Below are positions 24,101 through 30,284 of a stretch of 30,284 bases of DNA, piece by piece. A program made the position numbers and the translations under genes. The notes beneath the pieces are model-generated. The model saw nothing but the letters and a program-made list of their open reading frames with translations, did no database searches and had not been told where the DNA came from. The stretch covers positions 1 through 30,284 of the forward strand of contig CAZVRG010000009.1 in NCBI GenBank assembly GCA_964630025.1, given 5' to 3'. This DNA comes from VMFP01 sp964630025 (GTDB lineage Bacteria; Patescibacteriota; Andersenbacteria; UBA10190; CAIZMI01). Each line of letters starts with the position of its first letter. Position 1 is the stretch's first letter.

Positions 24101-24211
24101 TCCGTCGCCGTACGTCACTGCGGCGCGCTGTGCTTCTGTGAGATGCGAAAGGTCCTCGAGAGGCTCCTGCGTGCGCACGCGTGTTTGTGCGCGAGATTTC
24201 TTCGTTGGCAT
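21161..24211 (-). CDS. UvrD/PcrA-like helicase fused to a RecB/Cas4-like Fe-S nuclease
   Basis: 1016 residues from the ATG at 24211 (GGAGAG upstream); the frame stays open upstream but with poor composition. Helicase motifs in order: Q motif LTEAQRAAV (24-32), Walker A AGAGTGKT (43-50), VDEFQDTN, ASDDDQAIFAFRGS, LTDNFRSPQ, LTVHAAKGLEFP and RRLFYVALTRAQ. The C-terminal PD-(D/E)XK nuclease shows YETCPLKYEFRY, GRIDRID, IITDFKTGE and a final C-x2-C-x5-C (CRFCDFRKIC), the four-cysteine Fe-S layout of AddB and Cas4. It probably unwinds and resects DNA ends for recombinational repair, in place of RecBCD or AddAB. Two odd low-complexity in-frame inserts interrupt the helicase part, at about 23020-23095 and 23560-23650. 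Confidence 0.92.
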   Translation of the reverse strand: MPTKKSRAQTRVRTQEPLEDLSHLTEAQRAAVTYGDGPALVIAGAGTGKTRVLVERIAWLTKHRGVPPQHILALTFTEKAATELESRVDLALPISAFRPWVGTFHSFGEYILREEAFALGLDPRFRILSAPEAWLLLKRNLFALPLSRYRPLGNPTKFVQALVEFFSHAKDQGMTPEKVEECAKTIGNREPDSAIRLGAAEPRRKASPGRQGTGNRDGDEAAGLQELAAVYRAYVALQREHGAFDFGDLLLETLRLFRERPEILQRIRARFTHILVDEFQDTNATQVELIELLAGEKGNLLVASDDDQAIFAFRGSNVGNVLHFRQRFPTASLLVLTDNFRSPQRILDAAYRLIQQNNPYRLEATEGISKRLMSQTGVGGRGSAAGGMNTRPDTQHLIPNTHVIEHRHFATEEEEFAWVAGEILRLVDQGYTYRDIAVLARTNAQAGDFAASLLRRDIPYVVSESRGLLARPEVKDALAYFRLLGDPRDGRALFRLLSHPALGVSAADRSHILAELRTAPEAALPFLRRPTLQERLASPSREGLTRLADLLAYHMNAFRTLRPSAAYLEFLERSGMLKHAIQESPQHPEVLPNLQAFLAYVRALEHGVPEGDALEFLELIDAAADSGQGPPAADLPSETDAVRLLTVHAAKGLEFPQVFVIGATADRYPARGRRRPLELPPELAPVSTTLAELDDREAHVLEERRLFYVALTRAQHRLLVTSSTSAAGMRARRKPSPFIAEADIPSTTIAGASASASEQLTLPFTPIAAPVRARADRALTLSASKINEYETCPLKYEFRYVLQIPTPPQHTLSFGNSIHAVLHRIGATTLSGRTPSREDALVWFDQQWIPDGYMSPEHAAARKEAGRTALQAYLSKYPELLRTPPLAVEVPFSLQLSTTRVTGRIDRIDRAENGAVIITDFKTGEGKGKDASTDTQLSIYALATRKALGLEPAKLRFAYVETGAEEASTRTQEQDIQTAQHIEDVASRIRRGEFQATPGYWCRFCDFRKICDYAEI

Positions 24212-24292
24212 GGGGACTCTCCGCAGTATACGGCGCGCTCCGCGCAAGGGCATGGGGCAAGGGGGGTTGTGGGGCACGGGGAACCGACCGAC

Positions 24293-24320
24293 TTGACTGC
24301 AGCCACGGGCCGTGTAATAC
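24293..24320 (+). promoter_or_regulatory. promoter of the zinc-ribbon gene
   Basis: -35 TTGACT (24293-24298), 16-bp spacer, -10 TAATAC (24315-24320). It lies 130 nt upstream of the start codon, leaving a long leader without an evident structure. The rest of the intergenic stretch 24212-24451 shows nothing else. Confidence 0.6.
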
Positions 24321-24451
24321 TGTCAATCACGAGGGGAAACGTTCCTCAAAGCAGGCGATCGAGACTATCCGCGTTCATCGTGAGGAGTCGGGCGTCGGCA
24401 GTAGAGCGAAGGCCAACCTCGATCTCTTCAACGAAAGGCGGTGACTACCGA

Positions 24452-24760
24452 ATGAACCAAGATTCCATGGGGCGTCAAATGTTTGACGCCACGTGCTCGA
24501 ATTGTAACCAGCCCACGCAGGTGCCGTTCCAGCCAACAGGCGAACGTCCTGTGTACTGCAGCAACTGCTTCCGTCAGATGCGCGGCGAACGCCGCGGCGG
24601 AATGGGCGGCGGTCCGCGCGGTGGGGGTGCGGGCGGCGATCGACAGATGTTCGACGCGACGTGCTCCACGTGCGGCACGCCGACCCAAGTGCCCTTCCGA
24701 CCAACGGAAGGACGCCCGGTCTATTGCCGAGAGCACTACAAAGGTCCAAGCCGCGCCTAA
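24452..24760 (+). CDS. tandem zinc-ribbon protein (CxxC...CxxC, CxxC...CxxH)
   Basis: 102 residues from the ATG at 24452, with AAAGGCGGTGA upstream. Two copies of a 35-residue module: RQMFDATCSNC...VPFQPTGERPVYCSNCF and RQMFDATCSTC...VPFRPTEGRPVYCREHY. The first has four cysteines (CxxC, CxxC). The second has CxxC and C-x2-H, so zinc would be held by three Cys and one His. A Gly/Arg-rich linker (GGMGGGPRGGG) joins them. These CxxC-PFxPTxGRPVYC modules are common in CPR bacteria and some other groups and have no assigned function; nucleic-acid or protein binding is usual for zinc ribbons. Monocistronic and divergent from the UvrD gene. Confidence 0.88.
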   Translation: MNQDSMGRQMFDATCSNCNQPTQVPFQPTGERPVYCSNCFRQMRGERRGGMGGGPRGGGAGGDRQMFDATCSTCGTPTQVPFRPTEGRPVYCREHYKGPSRA

Positions 24761-24777
24761 ACAGCCGGTTTGTGAAG

Positions 24778-24808
24778 AAAGCGGCTCCCTATAAAAGGGA
24801 GCTGCTTT
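24778..24808 (+). terminator. probable terminator of the zinc-ribbon gene
   Basis: AAAGCGGCTCCC (24778-24789) pairs with GGGAGCTGCTTT (24797-24808) with one G-U, but the following T tract is short. Confidence 0.6.
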
Positions 24809-24859
24809 CGTATCGGGAGTCTTCCCAGACGGTAAAGCTTCGCGGGGGCTTCGGTTTTT

Positions 24860-26173
24860 CTACAATCCCCTCGCCTCATATTCTTTAGCGACGGCCAATA
24901 CTCTATCCCCGTACCAGGTAAACCTTGCCCAATTTGGTCCGGCGAAGTACCGATTCACCGCTTCATATTCGTTTCCGGATGCGGCGCCGCCTCCGCGCAG
25001 AATCACGGCAGTGGCGACAAAGGCATCCAGAAGCTCATACGGTGTCGGCGTGCCCTTGCCGGTGATGCGGCCCACTTCCGTCTCAACGCGTTCCCAGATG
25101 CCCGGCATGATTTGTCCGGGGCCCATGGCGCCGCCCCATCCCGAATAGGTTTTTGGTTTAGCGGAGACAGGCGCCGTTGCAGGGTCGAGCCCAAGCTTGT
25201 TGACGACCCGCACAAATGCCTCGCGGTGTGCGGGGTGCACGTCGTCCGGATAGCGGCCCGACCCCACGTTGCTTCCGATGTTCGATTCGATCTTGAGAAC
25301 ACCAAGGAGGAGTGCGGGACGCACGCCCGTCGCGCCGCCGGCAAAGCGCGCGAATTCCTCTGCCTGTTTCAGCGAAAGCTGAATGCCCGCGTTGCGCAGG
25401 GAGAAAATTTCCTGCTGAATTTCCCGTCGTGCTTGTTCCGCCTCCGCAACAAGGGAGGAAAGCTTGGCGGCGTCCGCCACGGTCTTCGAAAGCGCTGTGC
25501 GTTTTCGGCCCTCCTCTTCCTGCAATTCCGCCCGTTGCGCGGCCTGCAGCTTCGCCAGTCCTTGAAGTTCCTCATGGCGATTCCGGAGATCTTCTTCCCG
25601 CGCCTCACGGGCAGTCTTTAGTTCTTGTGTGTGCAGCAGCACGGACGTTGCCTGCGACTGCACGCGCGCGAGCGCCTGCTGGTTACTGAGGAAGTCAGCA
25701 AACGTTTCGCCCGTGAGAAGGGTTTCCACCGGCGAACGTTCGTCCACGGTGGCCATGAGGCGCAGTGCCGCGCGGATCTGTTCGCGTAAGCGTTCCTGCT
25801 TTTTCGCGAGTGCATCAAGCTCGTCCGTTGTCTGGCGGATGCGAATGCGCGCTTCCTCAATGGAGACGCGCGTGTAGTCGAGCTCTAAGCGAATTTGCCG
25901 CACGCGATCTTCCAGAATCTCGATCGCGCTCGTGAGCGTCGTTTTCTCACCCTCCTTTTTCCCGCGCGCATCCTTCAGCGCGCGAATTTTCCCCTGGAGC
26001 TCCGCGAGTTCTGCCTCCTTTGTCGCGAGCTCCGGAGAAGCGTTCGGGACCGGCGCGAAGGAGGGTGATGGTGACGGTGAAGATTCTTGCGCGGTCATAC
26101 TCCGCGCAGCAAGAGCGCTGCAGAGCAGCACGCCCAGAAGGAGAATTCGGCCGCGCATCAGCGCTGTGATCAT
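24860..26173 (-). CDS. secreted coiled-coil lytic transglycosylase
   Basis: 437 residues from the ATG at 26173 (an ATG at 26158 starts MRGRILLL and may be the true start). Residues 7-28 are a signal peptide (RGR then LLLGVLLCSALAA). A Ser/Pro linker follows, then a long coiled coil (about 48-270) of the kind found in EnvC, PcsB and CwlO-type regulators. The C-terminal domain (about 275-437) looks like a lytic transglycosylase: LLGVLKIESNIG with the catalytic Glu, then GAMGPGQIMPGIW, and AVNRYFAG near the end. It would cleave peptidoglycan glycan strands in the periplasm, with the coiled coil controlling or placing the activity, for instance at division. Confidence 0.85.
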   Translation of the reverse strand: MITALMRGRILLLGVLLCSALAARSMTAQESSPSPSPSFAPVPNASPELATKEAELAELQGKIRALKDARGKKEGEKTTLTSAIEILEDRVRQIRLELDYTRVSIEEARIRIRQTTDELDALAKKQERLREQIRAALRLMATVDERSPVETLLTGETFADFLSNQQALARVQSQATSVLLHTQELKTAREAREEDLRNRHEELQGLAKLQAAQRAELQEEEGRKRTALSKTVADAAKLSSLVAEAEQARREIQQEIFSLRNAGIQLSLKQAEEFARFAGGATGVRPALLLGVLKIESNIGSNVGSGRYPDDVHPAHREAFVRVVNKLGLDPATAPVSAKPKTYSGWGGAMGPGQIMPGIWERVETEVGRITGKGTPTPYELLDAFVATAVILRGGGAASGNEYEAVNRYFAGPNWARFTWYGDRVLAVAKEYEARGL

Positions 26174-26202
26174 ACCATGGCTTCACGCCTTGTTCCGGTA
26201 AG

Positions 26203-26229
26203 AAAAAACGGCAGTCTGGGAGACTGCCG
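26203..26229 (-). terminator. intrinsic terminator of the 26251 gene
   Basis: On the - strand CGGCAGTCT pairs with AGACTGCCG (26209-26229) with a 3-nt loop, followed by T6 (26208-26203). Confidence 0.88.
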
Positions 26230-26250
26230 TGTGCGTTTTCGCGGGGTATC

Positions 26251-26502
26251 TTAGTGCAGCGGTATACCGACACGTGGGTGCCTCTCGATATAGCTCCCAA
26301 TCGCTTGCCGACCATGAAGAACACAGCATTGGTGAATGTAGAGAGCCGGATCCTGTTGAGGCGCAAAGCCAACATGTTTCTCCATGGGCAGTACACGCAC
26401 CGGAAATCCGTGTTGCTCTGCGAGTCGCGTGAGGGCGCGGCTGTCCTCTACTTGTGCCGCCGTTCCCTGTTCGTAGACGTAGAGAATTGGAATGCCAGCC
26501 AT
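26251..26502 (-). CDS. small unknown protein, possible thioredoxin-like fold
   Basis: 83 residues from the ATG at 26502; the GGAG upstream is 8 nt away, better than for the ATG at 26508. The sequence begins with a strand (IPILYVYEQG), then a helix (VEDSRALTRLAEQHGF), a strand (VRVLPM), and ends with an IHQCCVLHG segment and helix. This order resembles a glutaredoxin/thioredoxin core but there is no CxxC redox motif at the usual place, so the function is not assigned. Its own terminator follows on the - strand. The 90-bp stretch between this gene and the PIN gene holds nothing recognisable apart from the leader of this gene. Confidence 0.6.
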   Translation of the reverse strand: MAGIPILYVYEQGTAAQVEDSRALTRLAEQHGFPVRVLPMEKHVGFAPQQDPALYIHQCCVLHGRQAIGSYIERHPRVGIPLH

Positions 26503-26595
26503 ATGCATTTCTCCGGAGGTCTGTCCCGCACGAAATGAACACACTGTCCTGTGCGGTGTTCCACCATAGCATGGCGCCATTCCTGGCGCAAGAGT

Positions 26596-27063
26596 TTACC
26601 GAATCCCGATCAACCGCGAGAGCGCGCTCCATCCGCTTCCCTGCTCTTCCGTGCGGGATTGTTCGAATGCGGCCGGTTGCACAATGCGCAGAGGGCGCGT
26701 GCTCCCTTCCGGACGATACGGGTCCAGCTGCAGGAGATGGCGATCGTTCGTAATGACTGCATCCGCGTTGCCGGTAACCGCTGCCGCAAGCACTTTGTCA
26801 TCATCGGGGTCATCCTGCACGACATGCGGCACCACGGTTGGGCGCACACGCTCTGCGACGGCAAGAAATTTTCGGATCTGTTCCTCGTGACCGCGCATGC
26901 GCACGGTGCGGGAAAGAATTTCCTCATATTCCCCCTGCAACGACTGGCTCACAATCGCCGTGAGTTCGCCCCGAATGCAGGCGTCGACAATGCGCCATGA
27001 CGCGGAATGTTCGTCATATGCGCTCCCCACGAGGATATTCGTATCGAGCACAACGCGTTTCAT
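26596..27063 (-). CDS. PIN-domain ribonuclease (toxin-like)
   Basis: 155 residues from the ATG at 27063, overlapping the HIT gene stop by 4 nt (ATGA), so the two are translationally coupled. The N-terminal strand VVLDTNILVG carries the first PIN aspartate, EYEEIL gives the central acidic residue, and DDDKVLAAAVTGNADAVITND contains the last two acidic positions. This is the PIN_3 type of putative toxin proteins (COG1569-like) that cleave RNA with metal ions. No antitoxin-like gene is adjacent; its partner in the operon is a HIT protein, so it may be a housekeeping or orphan nuclease. The tail after about residue 120 is Arg/Glu-rich. Confidence 0.85.
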   Translation of the reverse strand: MKRVVLDTNILVGSAYDEHSASWRIVDACIRGELTAIVSQSLQGEYEEILSRTVRMRGHEEQIRKFLAVAERVRPTVVPHVVQDDPDDDKVLAAAVTGNADAVITNDRHLLQLDPYRPEGSTRPLRIVQPAAFEQSRTEEQGSGWSALSRLIGIR

Positions 27064-27521
27064 ACTGCGTTCCGAATCTTCTCTGCGATCCTCCGCCGCA
27101 CGGCGTCATCCGCCCGCTGATAGTCGTGCGAGGAGATGTACCCTTCGTACCGCTCGAAGAACTTATTCACGGTAGACTTGAGTGGTTTCCACGCGGTGAG
27201 ATTCCCGGTCCCGTGCATTGGGAAGAGCTTCACGTGGAGGTGGTCGACACCAAAGCCCTCCAGAATGAGGCCGGTCCGACCCACGTCCTCGAAGGCCGCC
27301 GTGATCTTTTTACCAACCTTTTTCGCGGCCACCACGAGGTCGGCAAGAACCGCGTCCTCGGCTACGAATGCGTCGCTCGGGAAGTGGGTTTTCGTCACGA
27401 CGACAGCGAACCCCGCTGTGTTCGGGTATGTCGAGAGGAAAGCGAGGTGCTTGTTGTCCTCCCAGATACGGTGGGCGGAAGCCGTTCCTCGTACAATCTC
27501 GCAAAAAATGCAGGCAGCCAT
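27060..27521 (-). CDS. HIT-family nucleotide-binding protein with H-x-H-x-K motif
   Basis: 153 residues from the ATG at 27521 (MAACIFCEIVRG), the usual HIT start; upstream in-frame ATGs are possible. IFCEIVRG and AFLSTYPNTAGFAVVVTKTHF are the normal HIT N-terminal half. The histidine triad reads DHLHVKLFPMH, that is H-x-H-x-K rather than H-x-H-x-H; the middle, nucleophilic histidine is kept. The family hydrolyses or transfers nucleotides (AMP-lysine, Ap4A, adenylylated substrates). A later His (PMH) might compensate. I recall similar HLHxKLxPMH forms in CPR genomes, so it is probably a lineage variant rather than decay. It overlaps the PIN gene by 4 nt. Confidence 0.85.
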   Translation of the reverse strand: MAACIFCEIVRGTASAHRIWEDNKHLAFLSTYPNTAGFAVVVTKTHFPSDAFVAEDAVLADLVVAAKKVGKKITAAFEDVGRTGLILEGFGVDHLHVKLFPMHGTGNLTAWKPLKSTVNKFFERYEGYISSHDYQRADDAVRRRIAEKIRNAV

Positions 27522-27613
27522 GGCCTCGCTAGCGTACGTCATGCGAGGCAGCGAAGGCCAGATAGTACCCATGTGGACCGTGGACATGGCGGTAGAGAAA
27601 CGTGCGCAGGTAT

Positions 27614-27641
27614 GCAAAAGAGCCGTTGGCGTGCCAACGGC
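27614..27641 (-). terminator. intrinsic terminator of the 27663 gene
   Basis: On the - strand GCCGTTGGC pairs with GCCAACGGC (27641-27622), followed by TCTTTT. Confidence 0.8.
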
Positions 27642-27662
27642 AGTAACTATCCACGGAGGATA

Positions 27663-27908
27663 TCATGCGCGCTTCCGCTTCTTTTTACCGAAGATGGCAT
27701 CGTACCCTTCGGCAAATGCGCGATCTCCGGTTAGGCTGATGCGCGAGGCATCCGCGCTGCTCCTCGCGATCTTCTCTGCTTCCGCTTCCGTTGGTTGCTT
27801 CTTGCTCCCGGCAACCGTGCGTTCCATGCTGCGCATCCATTCTTCACCCTCGCGGATAGCATCCTTGATTACATTGCTCTTGGGGTTGCGTATCCGTTTC
27901 CTCCCCAT
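27663..27908 (-). CDS. small unknown basic protein
   Basis: 81 residues from the ATG at 27908; AAAGGAG lies 8 nt upstream, while the ATG at 27914 is too close to it. Charged and helical, with a basic start (MGRKRIRNPKSN) and a basic end (FGKKKRKRA), and a central EEWMRSMERTVAGSKKQPTEAEAEKIARS. I do not recognise it. It has its own terminator and lies between a coiled-coil protein gene and the HIT-PIN operon. Confidence 0.7.
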   Translation of the reverse strand: MGRKRIRNPKSNVIKDAIREGEEWMRSMERTVAGSKKQPTEAEAEKIARSSADASRISLTGDRAFAEGYDAIFGKKKRKRA

Positions 27909-27950
27909 GATCATATCTCCTTTCTGAAGAGAACAACATCCGAAGAAAAC

Positions 27951-27968
27951 AGAAAGCCTTTCGGCTCT
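27951..27968 (-). terminator. possible terminator of the coiled-coil gene
   Basis: On the - strand AGAGCC (27968-27963), GAAA loop, GGCTTTCT, then GTTTTC. The stem is short. Confidence 0.5.
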
Positions 27969-27975
27969 GAGGCCG

Positions 27976-28299
27976 CTATCTCGCTTGCTGCTTTTCCAAA
28001 GTCTCGATGCGGCGCTCTAAGAGCGCATCGGCGGATGTCCGCTCATCTTTCTCATCGTCAACTTGTTTGAGAAACCGATCCACTTTGTTCAGGATCGTGT
28101 TCGTCGTGCTCTTCACCTCTTTCATGTCATCCTTCATCTCCGCGACATCCACCTTGAGCACGGCGACGTCAGTTTGAAGTTTTGAAACATCGGTCTTGAG
28201 TGTGGACACGTCGGTCTTGAGTTTTGCGACATCGGTCCGCAGATCCGCGGTCTCCTCGCGGACGATCTGACGCACATCGGTTTTGCTCACAGCGGTCAT
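27976..28299 (-). CDS. small coiled-coil protein built from TDVxxLK heptads
   Basis: 107 residues from the ATG at 28299 with TGGAG upstream. Residues about 20-63 are a near-perfect seven-residue repeat: TDVAKLK, TDVSTLK, TDVSKLQ, TDVAVLK, VDVAEMK, DDMKEVK. Valine and leucine sit at a and d positions of a coiled coil. The DNA is a matching run of 21-bp repeats, so copy number could vary. A second helical part follows (NTILNKVDRFLKQVDDEKDER). Similar short heptad proteins are common in CPR genomes; no function is known. It probably forms parallel oligomers. Confidence 0.8.
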   Translation of the reverse strand: MTAVSKTDVRQIVREETADLRTDVAKLKTDVSTLKTDVSKLQTDVAVLKVDVAEMKDDMKEVKSTTNTILNKVDRFLKQVDDEKDERTSADALLERRIETLEKQQAR

Positions 28300-28372
28300 G
28301 CTCCACAGGATACCGGAAAACCGTCGGTCCTGCCCGAACCTGTCAAGAATCCGATTCCACACCGCAAGAAAA

Positions 28373-28395
28373 AGCTGGGAGTCGTCCTGAGTCCC
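28373..28395 (-). terminator. probable terminator of the RnfD-like gene
   Basis: On the - strand GGGACTC and GACTCCC (28395-28377) pair with one C-C mismatch, followed by AGC and T5. Confidence 0.5.
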
Positions 28396-28423
28396 GGCTA
28401 AGATAGAAATGCCCTCGCGGCGT

Positions 28424-29284
28424 TCATCGGCCGCGGATCCAGCGGCTTGCGCCTGTTGCGGCAGCATTACCCAGTAGGAGCGCGGCAAGGAAAGGGTCGA
28501 TGACGGAAAGTGCGATGCCTCCCACTGAGAATACCAGTGTGAGCAACGCAACGATCCCGCCAAATACTGTCCGTAACCACGCCGGCTGATACGCAGTTGT
28601 CACCGGTTCAATCAGCATGACGGTTGCAAAAAACCAAACGGTACCGTCGAACACAATAGTGCGAATGTCTGTGACGTTTCCCCCACGCGCAAGCAGCACG
28701 AGGATGGTTCCCGTGAAATACGTGAGAAGAAATACCAGCGCGGTCTTCCAACGCTTCACGCGAAACACGGTCACGGCGCCGCTCGCCACGATGATGACAA
28801 GCGGAAGCATTCCCCACGCAGCTCCCCACCACGACACCATGCCGACGTCCTGAAACAAGATACTCGTGATCACCAGCCCGAATGCCGCTGGATTGAACAT
28901 ATGTTTTCGCTTGTAGCGAATAAGATGCTTACTCACGCTCGCGCAGACGGTTGCGAGCAGTATTGCGAGCCACGGCGCGGAGGGAGTAAGTACAAGTGCA
29001 AGGATCAGCCCGGAAATCCACCCCGCATTCGGAAGGATGAATTTCCCTTCCCGCCAGCGCGCGATTGCGAGGTCCAGGACGCTGTAGACCGCCAGCATGA
29101 TGAGCGCACGAAGCAGCAATTCTCCACGTCCTGTTCCCCACGCGCCAAGCACCAGCAAGAACCCAAGATATGCGAGCATGGGCGGCTTACTGGAAAGTCG
29201 TCGGAGACGCACACGAAGGCGCTGCAATGTGCTCGGGGTGCTTGGTGTGTCGGGAGTCGGAGAAAAAAGCGGCCGGGTTTCCAT
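28424..29284 (-). CDS. RnfD/NqrB-family membrane protein
   Basis: 286 residues from the ATG at 29284. Eight or nine transmembrane segments start at about residue 37. FNPAAF (130-135), preceded by SKHLIRYKRKHM, is the family hallmark, and DGTVWFFATVMLIEP near residue 220 corresponds to the region that carries the covalently bound FMN in NqrB and RnfD. In other bacteria this subunit belongs to a six-gene Rnf or Nqr ion-pumping complex; none of the partners is present here. A stand-alone RnfD-like protein in a reduced genome may have been adapted to a simpler flavin-dependent electron transfer. The N-terminal 35 residues are Pro/Thr/Arg-rich and cytoplasmic. Confidence 0.82.
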   Translation of the reverse strand: METRPLFSPTPDTPSTPSTLQRLRVRLRRLSSKPPMLAYLGFLLVLGAWGTGRGELLLRALIMLAVYSVLDLAIARWREGKFILPNAGWISGLILALVLTPSAPWLAILLATVCASVSKHLIRYKRKHMFNPAAFGLVITSILFQDVGMVSWWGAAWGMLPLVIIVASGAVTVFRVKRWKTALVFLLTYFTGTILVLLARGGNVTDIRTIVFDGTVWFFATVMLIEPVTTAYQPAWLRTVFGGIVALLTLVFSVGGIALSVIDPFLAALLLGNAAATGASRWIRGR

Positions 29285-29316
29285 ACGTGTAGCCTACTGC
29301 GGACACTTCCCTTCCC

Positions 29317-29345
29317 GCAACGAAAAGCCCCACCATGTGGGGCTT
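29317..29345 (-). terminator. intrinsic terminator of the secreted-protein gene
   Basis: On the - strand AAGCCCCAC and GTGGGGCTT (29345-29325) form a perfect 9-bp stem with a 3-nt loop, followed by TTCGTT. Confidence 0.82.
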
Positions 29346-29365
29346 CTTCGTGCGATCCGCGTCGC

Positions 29366-30040
29366 TTACTTCCCCATGGTGTGACCGCGGAGCTTGTGCC
29401 ATTGCATGGCACCATACAGCGCCGGGTACGTCGGCTTGTCCTTCAACAGACGATTTGCCCAGTACTCCCACTCCTTGAACGTTGGAGGGCGCTTGAATAC
29501 TTTCTCAAAGGTCGGATTGATACCGCCAAGCTTCGCAGGAAGCTTGCCCGTTGCGGCACCCTTCACGCGACCTGCCTTTTTCACCGATGATTGTTCGGTA
29601 TCGGATCCCGGACAGCAATCGCCGCTCCCCGATCCACTCCCGGAGGATACAGTTCCGCCCGTGCTTCCTTGATCGCAGGAAGGAACGGTAAAGGTCTTCG
29701 TGTCCTGCGCTTGCATGTCTTCATGACCGTCGCCTTCCATGTGGTCATAAATTGTCGCAACGACCGTGTGACTTCCCACACCAGCCGAGAACGAACCAGC
29801 ACTCCAGGTTTCCGGCTCACTGTGACTGTGAAGCACTTCCGTGCCGTCGAGCGTTACGACAAGGTGCTGAACCGGATCAGAGTACATTCCCGTTCCGCTG
29901 ATGGAGACTGATTGCGTACCACAGCCGCTCACGCTGACAGGAGAAATACTCACGCCGTCAACATCATCGCTGGCGAACGCTACGCTCCCGCTCCCGAGCA
30001 TGCCGGCCACCAGACTGGCTACCAACAGAGACTTCTTCAT
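29366..30040 (-). CDS. secreted protein with Ig-like domain and a conserved C-terminal WANR/MQWHKLRGHT domain
   Basis: 224 residues from the ATG at 30040, with a very strong AGGAGGTGA 7 nt upstream. Residues 1-23 are a signal peptide ending AFA. A beta-rich segment (about 25-120) looks Ig-like: VSISGTGMYSDP, LVVTLDGTEVLH, GSHTVVATIYD. A Gly/Ser/Cys-rich linker (SSGSGSGSGDCC) follows. The last 55 residues (FEKVFKRPPTFKEWEYWANR, then YPALYGAMQWHKLRGHT) form a compact aromatic-rich domain that I associate with surface proteins of CPR bacteria, where it recurs at C-termini. It probably acts outside the membrane, in adhesion or surface structure. Confidence 0.8.
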   Translation of the reverse strand: MKKSLLVASLVAGMLGSGSVAFASDDVDGVSISPVSVSGCGTQSVSISGTGMYSDPVQHLVVTLDGTEVLHSHSEPETWSAGSFSAGVGSHTVVATIYDHMEGDGHEDMQAQDTKTFTVPSCDQGSTGGTVSSGSGSGSGDCCPGSDTEQSSVKKAGRVKGAATGKLPAKLGGINPTFEKVFKRPPTFKEWEYWANRLLKDKPTYPALYGAMQWHKLRGHTMGK

Positions 30041-30183
30041 TTCACGTCACCTCCTTTCATATGGAGAATAGATCACTGTACTGCAAAACGGATGTATACA
30101 ACATCTTGACATTTCGACCATACCGTCGCTTTCCCGGCGATTCACGCGCAGCGGTCAACGGAAACAAACACGCGATGTGATTC

Positions 30184-30236
30184 TCGCGTGCGCAGCCCGG
30201 CGTCGGATTCTTCGGCCTCTGGCCTCAGAATGACAG
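30184..30236. repeat. fragment of a palindromic intergenic repeat
   Basis: The words GGATTCTTCGGCCTCTGGCC and TCAGAATGACA resemble the common dispersed bacterial palindromes (GAATGAC...GAAGAATC type). The element is incomplete at the window end. The stretch 30041-30183 otherwise holds only the upstream region of the secreted-protein gene, with no clear promoter. Confidence 0.4.
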
Positions 30237-30284
30237 AAAACGCCGTTTGGGTATGATGGGACGGAACATCACCATGCAGCTGTC

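Noticed and set aside
21139..24296. Long + strand frames opposite the UvrD and GT2 genes
   Set aside because: They are mirror frames of high-GC coding sequence with no ribosome-binding site or family signature.

Overview
The window is a bacterial scaffold of roughly 55% GC (estimated by eye) with two 10-N scaffold gaps (1902-1911 and 19131-19140). It most resembles a Patescibacteria/CPR genome, perhaps Peribacteria-like. The clues are small genes, a stand-alone RnfD/NqrB-like membrane protein, a HIT protein with a non-canonical H-x-H-x-K motif, tandem CxxC zinc-ribbon proteins, and a secreted protein with a C-terminal domain I associate with CPR genomes. TGA is used as a stop at 2685-2687 and 3822-3824, so the code is the standard bacterial one and not the Gracilibacteria/SR1 code. 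The lineage call is an inference.

Left half (1-16608), all on the + strand. Nine protein genes, most of them unfamiliar, alternate with about 7.9 kb of non-coding DNA. Nearly every gene is its own transcription unit: a TTGACA-like -35, exactly 17 bp, a -10, the gene, then a strong intrinsic terminator. Recognisable products are an XRE-type HTH protein, an AT-hook protein, a class I SAM-dependent methyltransferase and a DinG/XPD-like Fe-S helicase behind a probable attenuator. Two of the unknown proteins are paralogues, the shorter looking like an internal deletion of the longer. The block looks like an accessory or viral-type element, but no integrase, capsid or replication-initiation gene is visible to prove that.

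The main discovery is what fills the gaps between these genes. Five arrays (A 626-1901, B 5112-6081, C 6147-7500, D 12178-13480, E 13555-16574) hold about 70 hairpins spaced about 100 nt apart. Each has a 7-10 bp stem of the form AGCRGR...YYYGCT, usually preceded by CGG/CGAG and followed by GTG/GTT. Stem sequences change in a compensatory way, and many pairs are G-U, which only works in RNA copied from the + strand. Arrays A, C and E start at strong promoters with a hairpin at the 5' end. Arrays B, C, D and E end at intrinsic terminators, nearly the same sequence in B and C, and in D and E. I know of no RNA or DNA array family that matches.

Right half (16607-30284) is ordinary chromosomal content, mostly on the - strand: a polysaccharide/cell-wall set (membrane protein, cellulose-synthase-like GT2, WecA/MraY-like GT4), a short antitoxin plus Doc toxin lying between two copies of a perfect 212-bp repeat of the GT4 gene, a UvrD helicase fused to a RecB-like Fe-S nuclease, a zinc-ribbon protein (+ strand), a coiled-coil lytic transglycosylase, a HIT-PIN operon, small unknown proteins, the RnfD-like protein and a secreted protein. 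A MITE-like element with an 18-bp terminal inverted repeat and a 6-bp target duplication lies at 2767-2912, and a second palindromic element lies between the two glycosyltransferase genes.
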